Notes: a model not told the origin generated them from the letters alone. DNA of 42,463 bases from Hellea sp. (GCA_020629195.1 JAHDDT010000003.1:2569-45031); one strand, 5' to 3'. Positions 16,138 to 25,639 are shown, numbered from the stretch's first letter. Made by a program: numbers and translations.

Positions 16138-16854
16138 ATGTCGGGCATATTCGCATTTGAAAGCTTTTCCAGTCGTGATGAGATGGTGATCAAAGCTACT
16201 CAGCAAATCTCTAGCGCAATAAGCTCAGCTGTTACCGCAAAGGGTTTCGCTAGCCTTATGTTATCGGGTGGCTCCAGCCCTAAGCCTGTCTATGAAGCGT
16301 TGACACAAATTGATTTGCCTTGGGATAAGGTCACAATCGGCCTTGTCGATGACCGCTGGATTGATCGCGGACTACCGGGCTCTAATGAAACTTTTTTAGA
16401 TGATACACTTTTTAAAGGTAAAGCAAAGGCCGCGAAATTTGTCGGACTGAAAACGTCTGCGCCCAATCCATCCGAAGGAGTCAAAGAAGCTGAAAAAAAG
16501 ATCAGCTCTATCGCTCAACCTTTTGATTTATGTGTTATGGGCATGGGACTGGACGGCCACACAGCGTCATGGTTTCCTAATTCAAAAGGCCTTAAAGAGG
16601 CCTTAGATATTCAGAATCCAAATAACGTTATAGCCATAGACGCACAGGGCTGTCCTGTTGCAGGGGAGCACCCTGAACGGATTACGCTTACATTATCCGC
16701 GGTTATGGGATCAAAACAAATTATCTTGATGATCCCTGGTGCTGGAAAATCAACTGTGTTCAAAGAGAGCGCACAGAAATCGGTTTATGATGCTCCGGTA
16801 AAGGCTCTCCGCGCAGCGGGCGAGCGCTTAACAGTAATGACGGATGAGAGCTAA
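16138..16854 (+). CDS. pgl: 6-phosphogluconolactonase
   Basis: A 238-residue cytoplasmic enzyme of the DevB/Pgl family, hydrolysing 6-phosphogluconolactone to 6-phosphogluconate between the zwf and edd steps. Family motifs are LMLSGGSSPKPVYEAL near residue 40, VDDRWI in the middle, GMGLDGHTASWFP (phosphosugar site with the catalytic His) and ERITLTLSAV toward the C terminus. The ATG begins one base after the zwf stop and is preceded by GAGGGA. The edd gene follows 4 bases after its stop. Confidence 0.95.
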   Translation: MSGIFAFESFSSRDEMVIKATQQISSAISSAVTAKGFASLMLSGGSSPKPVYEALTQIDLPWDKVTIGLVDDRWIDRGLPGSNETFLDDTLFKGKAKAAKFVGLKTSAPNPSEGVKEAEKKISSIAQPFDLCVMGMGLDGHTASWFPNSKGLKEALDIQNPNNVIAIDAQGCPVAGEHPERITLTLSAVMGSKQIILMIPGAGKSTVFKESAQKSVYDAPVKALRAAGERLTVMTDES

Positions 16855-16858
16855 ACCT

Positions 16859-18703
16859 ATGGCGATGAACTCCACAATTGAAAAAGTTACGGCGCGCATT
16901 CAAAAGCGCTCAGCTGATACGCGTAAGGCTTATCTCGCGGCTGTGAAGACGAATATCCGGCCCGGTCCTCGCCGCAAGCGTCTCTCCGAAGGTAACGTCG
17001 CCCATGCAACTGCGGCCTGTCCCGTGTTGGAAAAGACGGAACTGCTTGGCGCGAAATGGGCCAATATCGGTATTGTGACGGCCTATAATGATATGCTCTC
17101 CGCGCATCAACCTTTTGCCACATATCCTGACCTTATCAAACATGCGGCTCGCAGAAATGGCGCAACGGCGCAGGTCGCGGGCGGTGTTCCGGCCATGTGT
17201 GATGGCGTCACCCAAGGCCAAGACGGAATGGAGCTCTCTCTCTTCTCGCGAGATATCATTGCTTATTCGACGGCGATTGCACTTTCTCATGATATGTTCG
17301 ACTCTGTCATTCATTTAGGCGTTTGCGATAAGATTGTGCCGGGCCTTATGATTGGCGCTTTGCGTTATGGATATATTCCGCAAATATTCGCGCCTGCTGG
17401 GCCAATGCCGTCGGGTATTCCGAACCCAGAAAAAGCAAAAGTGCGTCAGCTTTTTGCTGAAGGGAAAGTTGGACGCGATGAACTTTTGAAGGTTGAGGCC
17501 GCCTCATATCATGCGCCAGGGACTTGCACTTTTTACGGCACAGCTAACTCAAATCAAATGCTGATGGAAATAATGGGGATGCAGTTACCAGGGGCGTCTT
17601 TTGTTCATCCCAATACACCTCTGCGTGATGCGATTACCGCGCAGACGACGCGCCGCGCGGTGCAGATGACGGATATTGGCGGAGATTTCACACCAGCGGG
17701 TCACATCATTGATGAGAAAGCTATCGTAAATGGACTCGTTGGATTAATGGCTACAGGCGGTTCAACCAATCTAACCATACATATGGCGGCTATTGCTGCG
17801 GCTGCTGGAATTATCATAAATTGGGATGATTTTTCGGACATATCACATGCAACGCCGCTTATCTGCCGCATTTATCCAAATGGCACAGCGGATGTGAACC
17901 ATTTCCATGCCGCAGGTGGTATGGCTTACCTCATTAGCCAATTGATAGATGCAGGTCTTGTCCATACTGATGTGACGACAGTCGCAGGCGGTGAGGGTCT
18001 TATAGAATATACACGTGAACCCATCAAAAATTCTCATGCCGAGGCTGATACGGTGCTTTTTAAAGAAGGTCCAAAAGAGAGCCTCGACACAGATATATTG
18101 ACCTCAGTTGATAAGCCGTTCCGCCCGGATGGAGGCTTAAGGCTGCTTGAAGGAAATATTGGACGTTCAGTTATGAAAGTCTCTGCCGTCAAGCGTGAAA
18201 ACTGGCTTGTCGAAGCCCCTGCGATTGTTATCGATGATCAGAATACCTTGATTGACATGCATAAAGCCGGTGAGCTTGAAAAAGATTTCGTGGTTGTTCT
18301 GCGGTTTCAGGGGCCACGCGCTAACGGCATGCCGGAACTTCATAAGCTCACGCCAATTATGGGAGCGTTACAGGATAAGGGCTATAAGATTGCTATGGTC
18401 ACGGATGGCCGCATGTCAGGCGCCTCTGGAAAAGTTCCAGCGGCTATCCATATGCATCCCGAAGCGCTGGCTGGCGGGAATATTGCGAAAATTCAAAACG
18501 GGGATATTGTTCGCGTCGATCCTGCTGCAGAAACTGTTAATGTCGTCTCTGATCCTAACTGGCTTTCACGTCCATTAGCGGATGCACCAAAGGTGAAAAA
18601 TCTTGATGCATTAGGTATGAACATGTTTGCGCCTCTTCGGGGCCAAGCCGACAACTCCGAAGCTGGGGCATCGGTTCTGGGTCGTCCAGAGTGGATGGCA
18701 TAA
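16859..18703 (+). CDS. edd: Phosphogluconate dehydratase
   Basis: A 614-residue member of the IlvD/Edd dehydratase family, converting 6-phosphogluconate to 2-keto-3-deoxy-6-phosphogluconate. Motifs are [13 protein letters not shown] (75-87), [10 protein letters not shown] (111-120), GVCDKIVPG (155-163, Cys156) and [14 protein letters not shown] (Cys223), whose cysteines are expected Fe-S cluster ligands, plus [16 protein letters not shown] near the C terminus. The overall length and lysine/cysteine pattern fit Edd rather than IlvD. ATG 16859 lies 4 bases after pgl. An ATG at 16844 inside pgl is possible and would add five residues. The next enzyme, KDPG aldolase (eda), is not in this window. 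Confidence 0.95.
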   Translation: MAMNSTIEKVTARIQKRSADTRKAYLAAVKTNIRPGPRRKRLSEGNVAHATAACPVLEKTELLGAKWANIGIVTAYNDMLSAHQPFATYPDLIKHAARRNGATAQVAGGVPAMCDGVTQGQDGMELSLFSRDIIAYSTAIALSHDMFDSVIHLGVCDKIVPGLMIGALRYGYIPQIFAPAGPMPSGIPNPEKAKVRQLFAEGKVGRDELLKVEAASYHAPGTCTFYGTANSNQMLMEIMGMQLPGASFVHPNTPLRDAITAQTTRRAVQMTDIGGDFTPAGHIIDEKAIVNGLVGLMATGGSTNLTIHMAAIAAAAGIIINWDDFSDISHATPLICRIYPNGTADVNHFHAAGGMAYLISQLIDAGLVHTDVTTVAGGEGLIEYTREPIKNSHAEADTVLFKEGPKESLDTDILTSVDKPFRPDGGLRLLEGNIGRSVMKVSAVKRENWLVEAPAIVIDDQNTLIDMHKAGELEKDFVVVLRFQGPRANGMPELHKLTPIMGALQDKGYKIAMVTDGRMSGASGKVPAAIHMHPEALAGGNIAKIQNGDIVRVDPAAETVNVVSDPNWLSRPLADAPKVKNLDALGMNMFAPLRGQADNSEAGASVLGRPEWMA

Positions 18704-19659
18704 TGGGGCCAACGACGCTTGTTGGAGATGTAGGCGGCACAAATTGCCGTCTTGCTTTGGCTGAGCGTAATTCCTTGGGAACGATAGAACTGCATCATTC
18801 AGAACGTTTTGCAGTCAAAGACTTTAAGCATTTTAATGATGTCGTATCTGAGTATTTAGACCATCAAAAAGCCAAGCCCATGCGAGCCGCCTTTGCTTTT
18901 GCAGGGCCAAAATTTGATGACGAAATTCGTATGACAAATGTGGATTGGATCGTTTCAGAAGAAAACCTAATTCGGACATTTGGTTTCAAAGAGGCGATTG
19001 TTTTGAATGATTTTGTCGCTATGGCCAATGGCGCAACTGTTATTCCTGATGATGGCTTCGACACACTCATCCCCGGTAAAGTCAATTATAACAAACCTGT
19101 TGCCGTTATGGGGCCGGGAACAGGTCTTGGTGTGTCTTGTATTTTGCCGGGAAGGCCGCCGCTTATTATCCCGACGGAGGGCGGACACACCGCTTTCGCG
19201 CCTCAGTCCCAGATTGAAATAGATATTTTGTCATATTGGCTTAAAAAACAGGGTTATGTTTCGGCAGAAACTTTGATTTCAGGACCTGGTCTATTCCGCC
19301 TTTACACCGCCCTTTGTGATATTGCTGGCGAACCCTCTATCTGTGTGCGTGAAGACGAAGTTGTGGCGGCGGCGGAAGCTAATCCAAAATCTATTGCTCG
19401 AAAATCGGTTGTAATGTTCTGCGATATTCTGGCGACTTTTGCTGGGAATACAGCTTTTACAATGGGCGCAGTTGGCGGCGTTGTTTTAGCAGGCGGGGTT
19501 ACGCGTCATATCTCTCCATTTTTTGAAGAGTCAAATTTTGTTCAACGTTTCAGGCAACGTGGTCATGGCAGTTGGTTCATTCAAGATATTCCTGTTCGGC
19601 TAATGAAAGCGCATTTCGTTGCTCTGTACGGCGCTGCAGCTATGGTTTTGGAGCATTAA
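18703..19659 (+). CDS. glk: Glucokinase (second copy, operon-borne)
   Basis: A 318-residue glucokinase-family protein that makes glucose 6-phosphate for Zwf. It shows VGDVGGTNCRLALAE, FAFAGPKFDD, MTNVDWIVSEENL, VMGPGTGLGVSCIL, IPTEGGHTAFAP and LISGPGLFRLYTAL. The ATG shares one base with the edd stop (TAATG), indicating translational coupling. An in-frame GTG at 18691 exists but lies inside edd. A second, divergent glucokinase gene lies at 12386-13354 with its own operator, so the locus encodes two kinases for the same step. They may differ in affinity or sugar range (inference). Confidence 0.93.
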   Translation: MGPTTLVGDVGGTNCRLALAERNSLGTIELHHSERFAVKDFKHFNDVVSEYLDHQKAKPMRAAFAFAGPKFDDEIRMTNVDWIVSEENLIRTFGFKEAIVLNDFVAMANGATVIPDDGFDTLIPGKVNYNKPVAVMGPGTGLGVSCILPGRPPLIIPTEGGHTAFAPQSQIEIDILSYWLKKQGYVSAETLISGPGLFRLYTALCDIAGEPSICVREDEVVAAAEANPKSIARKSVVMFCDILATFAGNTAFTMGAVGGVVLAGGVTRHISPFFEESNFVQRFRQRGHGSWFIQDIPVRLMKAHFVALYGAAAMVLEH

Positions 19660-20724
19660 ATGAGAATAGTTGCACTCTCCTTTGTGGCACTTGTTTTGTG
19701 CTCGGGCTGTGGTCCTAAGGAAAAAGCCTCTGATACTTCGCTCAACACTCCAGAGTCACAAGTCACAACGAAGCCTGTTAAAAACGCTTACGAAACGGTT
19801 GGGTCGGTTGAGGTCATTGATGACAGCTTGATTTCAGACGACGCCAATATTCAAAAACTGGGCGGCTCTTTCATGTGGTCTGAAGGCCCTGTTTGGATCA
19901 AAGACGGTAACTATCTTCTTTTTACAGATGTGCCCGGAAATACGATATACAAATATAGAGAAAATGAGGGGATTACGACGTGGATGACACCTTCAGGTCA
20001 TTCTGATCCCAAGCCAAGCTACACAAGCTCACAGGGTGCCAATGGGCTTTACCCCTTTGATGAGGCGCATCTCATTGTGCCCGATCATGGCAACAGAACG
20101 CTCTATAAGCTAAACATTGAGACCCAAGAGAAGACCGTTCTTGCGGAACGGTTTGAAAGCAAGCGTTTTAATTCCCCCAATGATGCGGTGAAATCTAAAT
20201 CAGGTATTATATATTTCACAGATCCGCCCTATGGCCTTGAAAAGCAAGACGACTCCGAAGCAAAAGAGCTACCGTATAATGGCGTTTATGCGCTTTATCC
20301 TGATGGCGCGATTGCGCTATTGGAGAATAAGCTTACCCGCCCTAACGGCATCATTCTCTCGCCGGATGAGCAAACGCTATATGTCGCAAATTCTGACCCC
20401 GAAGATGCAAAGTGGATGGCCTATTCATTAGATGAAAACGGTATGCCCGATGACCGCCGCGAAATTTTAAACGTCACGGCAGATGTCAAAGCGGGCGAAC
20501 CTGGACTACCCGACGGAATGGCGATTGACACCGAAGGTAATCTCTATGCCACAGGGCCAGGCGGGGTGCTTATTTTATCACCAGAGGGCAAGCGGTTAGG
20601 CCTAATCCGAACGGGAACGGCCATCGCAAATTGCGCCTTTGGTGATGATGGACATACGCTTTACATGACGTCACATACATTCCTTGCTCGCGTGAAGACG
20701 AAGGCGAGAGGACTGCATTTTTAA
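19660..20724 (+). CDS. SMP-30/gluconolactonase family lipoprotein
   Basis: A 354-residue six-bladed beta-propeller lactonase of the SMP-30/gluconolaconase/LRE-like family. It has a lipoprotein signal ending in LCSGC (Cys17), so it acts outside the cytoplasm. Likely metal ligands are visible: Glu75 in WSEGPVW, an Asn in NSPNDAV and an Asp in LPDGMAIDTEGNLYATG. The ATG directly abuts the stop of the second glucokinase, placing it as the last gene of the zwf operon. By family it would hydrolyse gluconolactone or another aldonolactone. An extracytoplasmic lactonase beside a cytoplasmic Pgl suggests a parallel glucose oxidation route or an oligosaccharide lactone substrate. No glucose dehydrogenase gene is in view, so the substrate is uncertain. 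Confidence 0.87.
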   Translation: MRIVALSFVALVLCSGCGPKEKASDTSLNTPESQVTTKPVKNAYETVGSVEVIDDSLISDDANIQKLGGSFMWSEGPVWIKDGNYLLFTDVPGNTIYKYRENEGITTWMTPSGHSDPKPSYTSSQGANGLYPFDEAHLIVPDHGNRTLYKLNIETQEKTVLAERFESKRFNSPNDAVKSKSGIIYFTDPPYGLEKQDDSEAKELPYNGVYALYPDGAIALLENKLTRPNGIILSPDEQTLYVANSDPEDAKWMAYSLDENGMPDDRREILNVTADVKAGEPGLPDGMAIDTEGNLYATGPGGVLILSPEGKRLGLIRTGTAIANCAFGDDGHTLYMTSHTFLARVKTKARGLHF

Positions 20725-20771
20725 CAGCCCATCCGACGCTCTTTGCCGTAAGTAAGGTATGGAGATAAGAC

Positions 20772-21419
20772 ATGCGATATATTGTGATAAGCTTTTTGCT
20801 AGCGGTTACATTGCTGAGCGGGAATAATGCGATGGCGATTGAGAAACCAGATTACACGGTCATATTAAGCGACGATAAATTTGAAATCAGAGACTATCCT
20901 GCAATGATATTTGCCGAGGTAACTGTCACAGGAGATCGCGACCAAGCCGCTAATCGCGGCTTTCGGAAATTAGCGGCCTTTATTTTTGGGGATAATCAAC
21001 CCAACGCTAAAATCGATATGACCTCTCCCGTTATGCAAACACCGAAAAGCGTTCAAGACGTCAAGAGCGAGAAAATTGCGATGACCGCACCTGTTGTGCA
21101 AACACCAAATGGTAATGGACAGTGGGTTGTTAATTTCATGATGCCTGCTGAATATTCTCTTGAAACATTGCCTAAGCCAATAGATGAGGATATCCGTATT
21201 TTTAAGACCAAGCCTTATCGCTCAGTGAGCATTCGTTTTTCAGGGCGGGGCACAATCAAGAACCTTAAAAAACAACAAGCCAATCTAGATAGTTTCGTCG
21301 AGAAGCATGGTCTAGTGGTTACGGGCGGCCCAGAATATGCCTTTTATAACCCGCCGATTGTGCCGCCTATGTTTCGCCGCAACGAAGTTCATTACCGCGT
21401 GAGCGCACCGTCAAATTGA
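20772..21419 (+). CDS. SOUL-family heme-binding protein, secreted
   Basis: A 215-residue protein with a Sec signal peptide (cleavage after NAMA, about residue 22). The SOUL/HBP domain follows, recognised by KFEIRDYPAMIFAEVTVTG, FRKLAAFIFGDN, the repeated IDMTSPVM and IAMTAPVV motifs and RFSGRGT. Members bind heme or tetrapyrroles; the bacterial role is poorly known and the protein should be periplasmic. GGAG stands before the ATG. The 3' end overlaps the 3' end of the convergent ABC transporter gene by 28 bases. It is separated from the sugar operon by only 47 bases without a clear terminator, so read-through is possible. Confidence 0.9.
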   Translation: MRYIVISFLLAVTLLSGNNAMAIEKPDYTVILSDDKFEIRDYPAMIFAEVTVTGDRDQAANRGFRKLAAFIFGDNQPNAKIDMTSPVMQTPKSVQDVKSEKIAMTAPVVQTPNGNGQWVVNFMMPAEYSLETLPKPIDEDIRIFKTKPYRSVSIRFSGRGTIKNLKKQQANLDSFVEKHGLVVTGGPEYAFYNPPIVPPMFRRNEVHYRVSAPSN

Positions 21420-23284
21420 AGTTCGGCAAGACGTGCATAAAGCCCTTTATTTTCTAACAGCTCCTGATGCGTGCCCGTCTCAACGATGCGGCCTTCATCC
21501 ATCACAATGATACGGTCGGCTTTCAGAACGGTCGCAAGACGGTGAGCGATCACCAAGGTTGTTTTGGATTTGGACATATCTTCGAAGGCTAGCTGGACAG
21601 CACGTTCACTCTCGGCGTCCAGCGCGCTTGTCGCTTCATCAAGTAGCAAGATAGGTGCATCGCGTAAGATGGCGCGAGCAATCGCGAGACGCTGGCGCTG
21701 ACCCCCTGATAGGGTAATCGCAGACTCGCCAAGGTCAGTCTGATAACCCTCCGGCAATTTGTTGATAAAGTCATGAGCAAAGGCAGCCTTGGCGGCCGCG
21801 ATTACATCCGCATCAGTTGCTCCTTCACGGCCATAACGGATATTTTCCATCGCGGAGCCAGAGAAAAGCGGCGTATTTTGTTGAACGATTGCAAATTGAC
21901 GGCGCAAATCTTGCGGTGATAATTCTGTGATAGGAATATCATCAATCGTTACGAGGCCTGATTGCGTATCATAAAAACGCAAAAGGATTTGGAAGATAGT
22001 CGATTTACCCGCGCCAGACGGGCCCACAAGCGCGACAGTCTCACCAGCTTTGATATTGAAACTGATATCCTTAAGAGTCTGTTCTGTGGGACGAGACGGG
22101 TAGACGAAGTTCACCTTGTCAAATCTGATCGTGCCTTCTGTACGAGACAGCGCTGTAGGGCTTTCAGGAGCTTTTATCAAAGGCTCTTCGGCAAGTAATT
22201 CCATGATACGTTCCGTTGCTCCTGATGCGCGCAAGAGTTCGGTCCAAGTACTGGTCAGAAACCCCGTGCTGGATACAACCATAAAGGCCAGGAATGTAAA
22301 TTGGGTTATCTTACCGCCCGAAAGACCATCCGCGCCGCCGCTGGCCTGTGCCGCCGCGACTTCGTTTGCGCCAAACCACATCACGCCAATCATCCCAATC
22401 ATGCCGAGGCCGAAAATAATAAGGGTCATAAAACTACGAACGAGAATTCGTTTCTTGTGCGCGTCAAATGTGCGTTCAACTGCATCATTAAAATCTGAAC
22501 GCTCTTTGGCTTCGCGGGTAAAAGCCTGTACCGTTTGTATAGCGCCTAAGCTTTCACCTGCACGGCCAGAGGCGCTTGCGAGATTGTCTTGGCTAGAACG
22601 GCTTAGGGTACGTATGCGTTTGCCGATAAGTATAGCGGGTACAAGGACAATAGGGCCGATTGCGGCGACGAGCAAAGTCAATTTCCAGCTAATAAAAAAC
22701 ATCCAGATAAGCGCACCAATCGACACGGCAATGGAGCGAATAGCGAATGATATAGAGGATCCGATTACGGTTTCGATCAGAGTGGTATCGGTCGTAAGGC
22801 GCGAGAGGACTTCACCTGTATGGACACGCTCAAAAAACTCTGGGGAGAGACGTGTTAGCTTATCATAAACGGCTGTACGAATATCTGTGATAACCCGCTG
22901 TCCTAAGACACTGATAAAGTAGAAACGAAGAGCGCTAAACAAGGCGAGGCCGAGTCCAATCACCATCCCGAATTTAAAATATGATCCTATCTGATCGATA
23001 TCGCCTAAGGCATAGCGTGAGCAGTTTTCTGAAACGGACTTATCATCGCCAAAGCCGCAATCAACAATGACCCGAAAGGCCTCTGTTATGCCGAGGTTTA
23101 AAAGTGCCGCGAGAGTAAGAAAAATCAAGAAGGCAATAACTGTGAAAGGATATCGCGCAATGAAGGGCCAGAGCTGCCGCAGTGGCTTTACACTACGGGC
23201 TTTACCGCGCTTATCTTTGTCTTCTTCTATTGCGGCTGCCAAGGCCACGCCTGAAGACCGACTCTCATCAATATTATCAACCAT
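21392..23284 (-). CDS. ABC exporter, fused membrane and ATPase domains (MsbA/LmrA-like)
   Basis: A 630-residue half-transporter. The N-terminal about 350 residues hold six membrane segments with the exporter fold. The C-terminal ATPase has Walker A GPSGAGKS (421-428), signature LSGGQ (525-529), Walker B LLLDE (546-550) and the switch His581. Architecture and length match MsbA/BmrA-type homodimeric exporters, which move lipids or hydrophobic compounds across the inner membrane. The N terminus has a charged cytosolic tail of about 30 residues, and the first periplasmic loop contains two cysteines (Cys76, Cys88) that could form a disulphide. It is divergent from recQ (53 bases apart) and convergent with the SOUL gene. 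The substrate is unknown. Confidence 0.93.
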   Translation of the reverse strand: MVDNIDESRSSGVALAAAIEEDKDKRGKARSVKPLRQLWPFIARYPFTVIAFLIFLTLAALLNLGITEAFRVIVDCGFGDDKSVSENCSRYALGDIDQIGSYFKFGMVIGLGLALFSALRFYFISVLGQRVITDIRTAVYDKLTRLSPEFFERVHTGEVLSRLTTDTTLIETVIGSSISFAIRSIAVSIGALIWMFFISWKLTLLVAAIGPIVLVPAILIGKRIRTLSRSSQDNLASASGRAGESLGAIQTVQAFTREAKERSDFNDAVERTFDAHKKRILVRSFMTLIIFGLGMIGMIGVMWFGANEVAAAQASGGADGLSGGKITQFTFLAFMVVSSTGFLTSTWTELLRASGATERIMELLAEEPLIKAPESPTALSRTEGTIRFDKVNFVYPSRPTEQTLKDISFNIKAGETVALVGPSGAGKSTIFQILLRFYDTQSGLVTIDDIPITELSPQDLRRQFAIVQQNTPLFSGSAMENIRYGREGATDADVIAAAKAAFAHDFINKLPEGYQTDLGESAITLSGGQRQRLAIARAILRDAPILLLDEATSALDAESERAVQLAFEDMSKSKTTLVIAHRLATVLKADRIIVMDEGRIVETGTHQELLENKGLYARLAELQFDGALTR

Positions 23285-23337
23285 AGTCGCGGCTCTTACC
23301 GTTGCAATTTACTTCGCGCAAGGCCACCACATGTGAC

Positions 23338-25137
23338 ATGTCAACAGCTGAGTCGATAATTCAAAATACCTTTGGCTTTCCTGGCTTTCGGCCCGGCCAG
23401 AAAGAGGTGATTGATGCGTTGATAGGCGGAGAGTCTGTTCTGGCCGTTATGCCGACAGGTGCGGGCAAGTCTCTCTGTTACCAAGTGCCCGCGCTGCTCT
23501 TTGACCGACCGACTATTGTTATCTCTCCGCTTGTTGCGCTTATGGATAACCAAGTCGCAGGCCTTCGCATGAATGGTGTTAAAGTGGGCTGCCTGCACTC
23601 GGGTCAATCGCGCGAGGAAAATATCGCTGAATGGCAATCTGTGACGCATGGCGGGGCAAAGCTTCTTTATATGTCGCCTGAACGTTTGATGACGGGACGT
23701 ATGCTCTCGGCGATGAAATCATTAGACCCTGCTATGTTTGTTGTAGATGAAGCGCATTGTGTGTCGAAATGGGGACCAGCCTTTCGTCCTGAATATGCAG
23801 ATTTACAGCGGTTGAAAGATCTATTTCCTAATGCACGTATGGCCGCATTCACAGCCACAGCAGATGAGTTAACTCGCAAAGACATCGCGGAAAAACTCTT
23901 TGGCGGACAGGGCAGGACATTGGTACAAGGTTTTGATCGCCCGAATTTATCGCTATCTGTTTCGCCGCTTCGAAATCGATCGCAACAATTGCTCGAATTT
24001 ATGAAAACCACTGAGGGTCAGTCGGGTATTGTTTATTGTCTGTCGCGTAAGAACACTGAAAAATTCGCGGGCGTCTTAGAGGCAGCAGGATATAAAGCGC
24101 TACCCTATCATGCAGGTATGCCGCCTGAACTGCGTTTCGAAAATCAAGAGCGATTTATGGCTGAAGATGGAGTGGTCATGGTGGCGACTATTGCTTTCGG
24201 GATGGGAATTGATAAGCCCGATATTCGTTTTGTTTATCATATGAATATTCCAGGCAGCCTCGAAGCTTTTTATCAAGAGATTGGCCGCGCAGGGCGTGAC
24301 GGACAACCGGCAGTGACGGCGCTGCTCTACGGTCTTGATGATATCCGCATGCGCCGACAATTTATTAGCGATGATGGCTCTGATAGTGACCACCAAATGC
24401 GTGAGCATAAGCGTTTAGACGCATTGCTTGGCTATGCGGAAAGTTCTGGTTGTCGTCGTCAGGTTCTGTTGAATTATTTCGGAGAGACACAGGCGCCTTG
24501 TGGAAATTGCGATAACTGTATCAGTCCGCCCGAGATGATAGATGCGACAGAACCCGCCAAGGCGCTCTTCTCAGCAATGTCTCAAACAGGTCAACGTTTC
24601 GGCACAACACATGTGATTGCCGTGGCCCGCGGAGAGTCCACAGATCGCATTATACAGTTTTCTCATGATAACTTGGATGCTTTTGGCAAAGGCAGTGATT
24701 ACGCCAAGCCCTATCTTCAAGCACTCATCCGCCAAGCGGTGGCCTCAGGTATTATCTCCATGGATATAAGCCGCTATGGCGCGTTGACACTCGAAGCTGG
24801 GGCGCTAGATATTTTAGCAGGACAAGCCAAGTTTAAGTGTAAAGAATTAGCGACAGGCCGCGCCTCAAAATCTTCCCGCAAAGTCCGTAAGGCTCTTGAA
24901 GAGACCGCACTTAGCCCCGATGAACAGAGCTTGCTCGCCAAATTAAAATCATTGCGCATGGAGTTTTCGCGAGAGATAGGAAAACCAGCCTTCGTCGTCT
25001 TCTCTGACGCGACGCTTATGGATATGGTGTCCAAGACGCCGACAAACCGAGAGGAAATGCTCGATGTGTCCGGTGTGGGCGAGACCAAATTTGACCGTTA
25101 CGGCGAAGCTTTCTTAGACGCGATTAGGACAGCTTAG
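23338..25137 (+). CDS. recQ: ATP-dependent DNA helicase RecQ
   Basis: A 599-residue RecQ helicase for 3'-5' DNA unwinding in recombination and replication repair. Visible parts in order: GFRPGQKEVI (motif 0), Walker A MPTGAGKS (38-45), DEAH (137-140), FTATAD (motif III), QEIGRAGRDG (motif VI), four zinc ligands (Cys372, Cys388, Cys391, Cys394) of the RQC region, a winged helix, and a C-terminal HRDC domain (about 527-598). The aromatic-rich loop reads CVSKWGPAFRPEY, where Escherichia coli has CISQWGHDFRPEY. ATG 23338 is used; a TTG at 23302 would add 12 residues. No strong ribosome site precedes either. Its 3' end overlaps the convergent small gene by 14 bases. Confidence 0.95.
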   Translation: MSTAESIIQNTFGFPGFRPGQKEVIDALIGGESVLAVMPTGAGKSLCYQVPALLFDRPTIVISPLVALMDNQVAGLRMNGVKVGCLHSGQSREENIAEWQSVTHGGAKLLYMSPERLMTGRMLSAMKSLDPAMFVVDEAHCVSKWGPAFRPEYADLQRLKDLFPNARMAAFTATADELTRKDIAEKLFGGQGRTLVQGFDRPNLSLSVSPLRNRSQQLLEFMKTTEGQSGIVYCLSRKNTEKFAGVLEAAGYKALPYHAGMPPELRFENQERFMAEDGVVMVATIAFGMGIDKPDIRFVYHMNIPGSLEAFYQEIGRAGRDGQPAVTALLYGLDDIRMRRQFISDDGSDSDHQMREHKRLDALLGYAESSGCRRQVLLNYFGETQAPCGNCDNCISPPEMIDATEPAKALFSAMSQTGQRFGTTHVIAVARGESTDRIIQFSHDNLDAFGKGSDYAKPYLQALIRQAVASGIISMDISRYGALTLEAGALDILAGQAKFKCKELATGRASKSSRKVRKALEETALSPDEQSLLAKLKSLRMEFSREIGKPAFVVFSDATLMDMVSKTPTNREEMLDVSGVGETKFDRYGEAFLDAIRTA

Positions 25138-25639
25138 TTTCGCAGCTTGCGGCGACATCAAATTTTCTAGCCTTCTTTTCAGATAGAATTTTAAAATTTG
25201 GCTTTATATCTTCAGCGTAACGAATTTCCAGGATAATAGCGCGCGTTAAGACATCGCCTTCAGCGGCATCAATCTTGCGTGTGGCTTCGTAGATTTTTGC
25301 GGCAGAGCGCGTTAATTGTGCGGCGCAAGCTTTAGGATCGCCTGGCATTTGTGCATTTTTGCCAAAAGCCGCTCCATTTAAATCACCATTAAGCTGAATG
25401 TTGATATCGAATTGCCCTATTTCACCCTCTGAGATCACGGCAAATGGGGCGTTGGAAGACACAAGGAATTTTGCAATGCCTGGCTGTTCAATTGGAAAAG
25501 CAACAGCAACAGTGCGTTGTGAGGGCTCATATTTGAAATCTTTAAGAGCTTTGGCCGCAACAGGAATGGCGGCGAGCTCAGCTGCAATAAGTCCAAAAAC
25601 AATGTAGCGCTTTTTGAAGGCTTTTGCTTTAAATTTCAT
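25124..25639 (-). CDS. Secreted or membrane-anchored protein of unknown function
   Basis: A 171-residue protein, not recognised. It starts with a lysine-rich segment and a hydrophobic stretch (YIVFGLIAAELAAIPVAA, about residues 12-29) that looks like a signal peptide or anchor. A small domain of mixed beta and alpha character follows, with two cysteines (one in DPKACAAQLT and one in AASCETKLS near the C terminus). ATG 25639 follows GTGAG at a good spacing. Longer in-frame starts exist upstream (for example at 25669) and would add a hydrophilic segment; the longest would run into queC. It is divergent from queC and overlaps the recQ end by 14 bases. Confidence 0.65.
   Translation of the reverse strand: MKFKAKAFKKRYIVFGLIAAELAAIPVAAKALKDFKYEPSQRTVAVAFPIEQPGIAKFLVSSNAPFAVISEGEIGQFDINIQLNGDLNGAAFGKNAQMPGDPKACAAQLTRSAAKIYEATRKIDAAEGDVLTRAIILEIRYAEDIKPNFKILSEKKARKFDVAASCETKLS

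Noticed and set aside
22147-22156. ACAGCGCTGT, the core of the locus operator, inside the ABC exporter gene
   Set aside because: It lies within coding sequence for conserved residues, lacks the outer TG and CA of the operator and is far from any promoter; a 10-mer match of this kind is plausible by chance.
22116-22868. A 250-codon open frame antisense to the ABC exporter
   Set aside because: The exporter on the other strand has all family motifs over this stretch; the antisense product is of biased composition with no recognisable domain or ribosome site.
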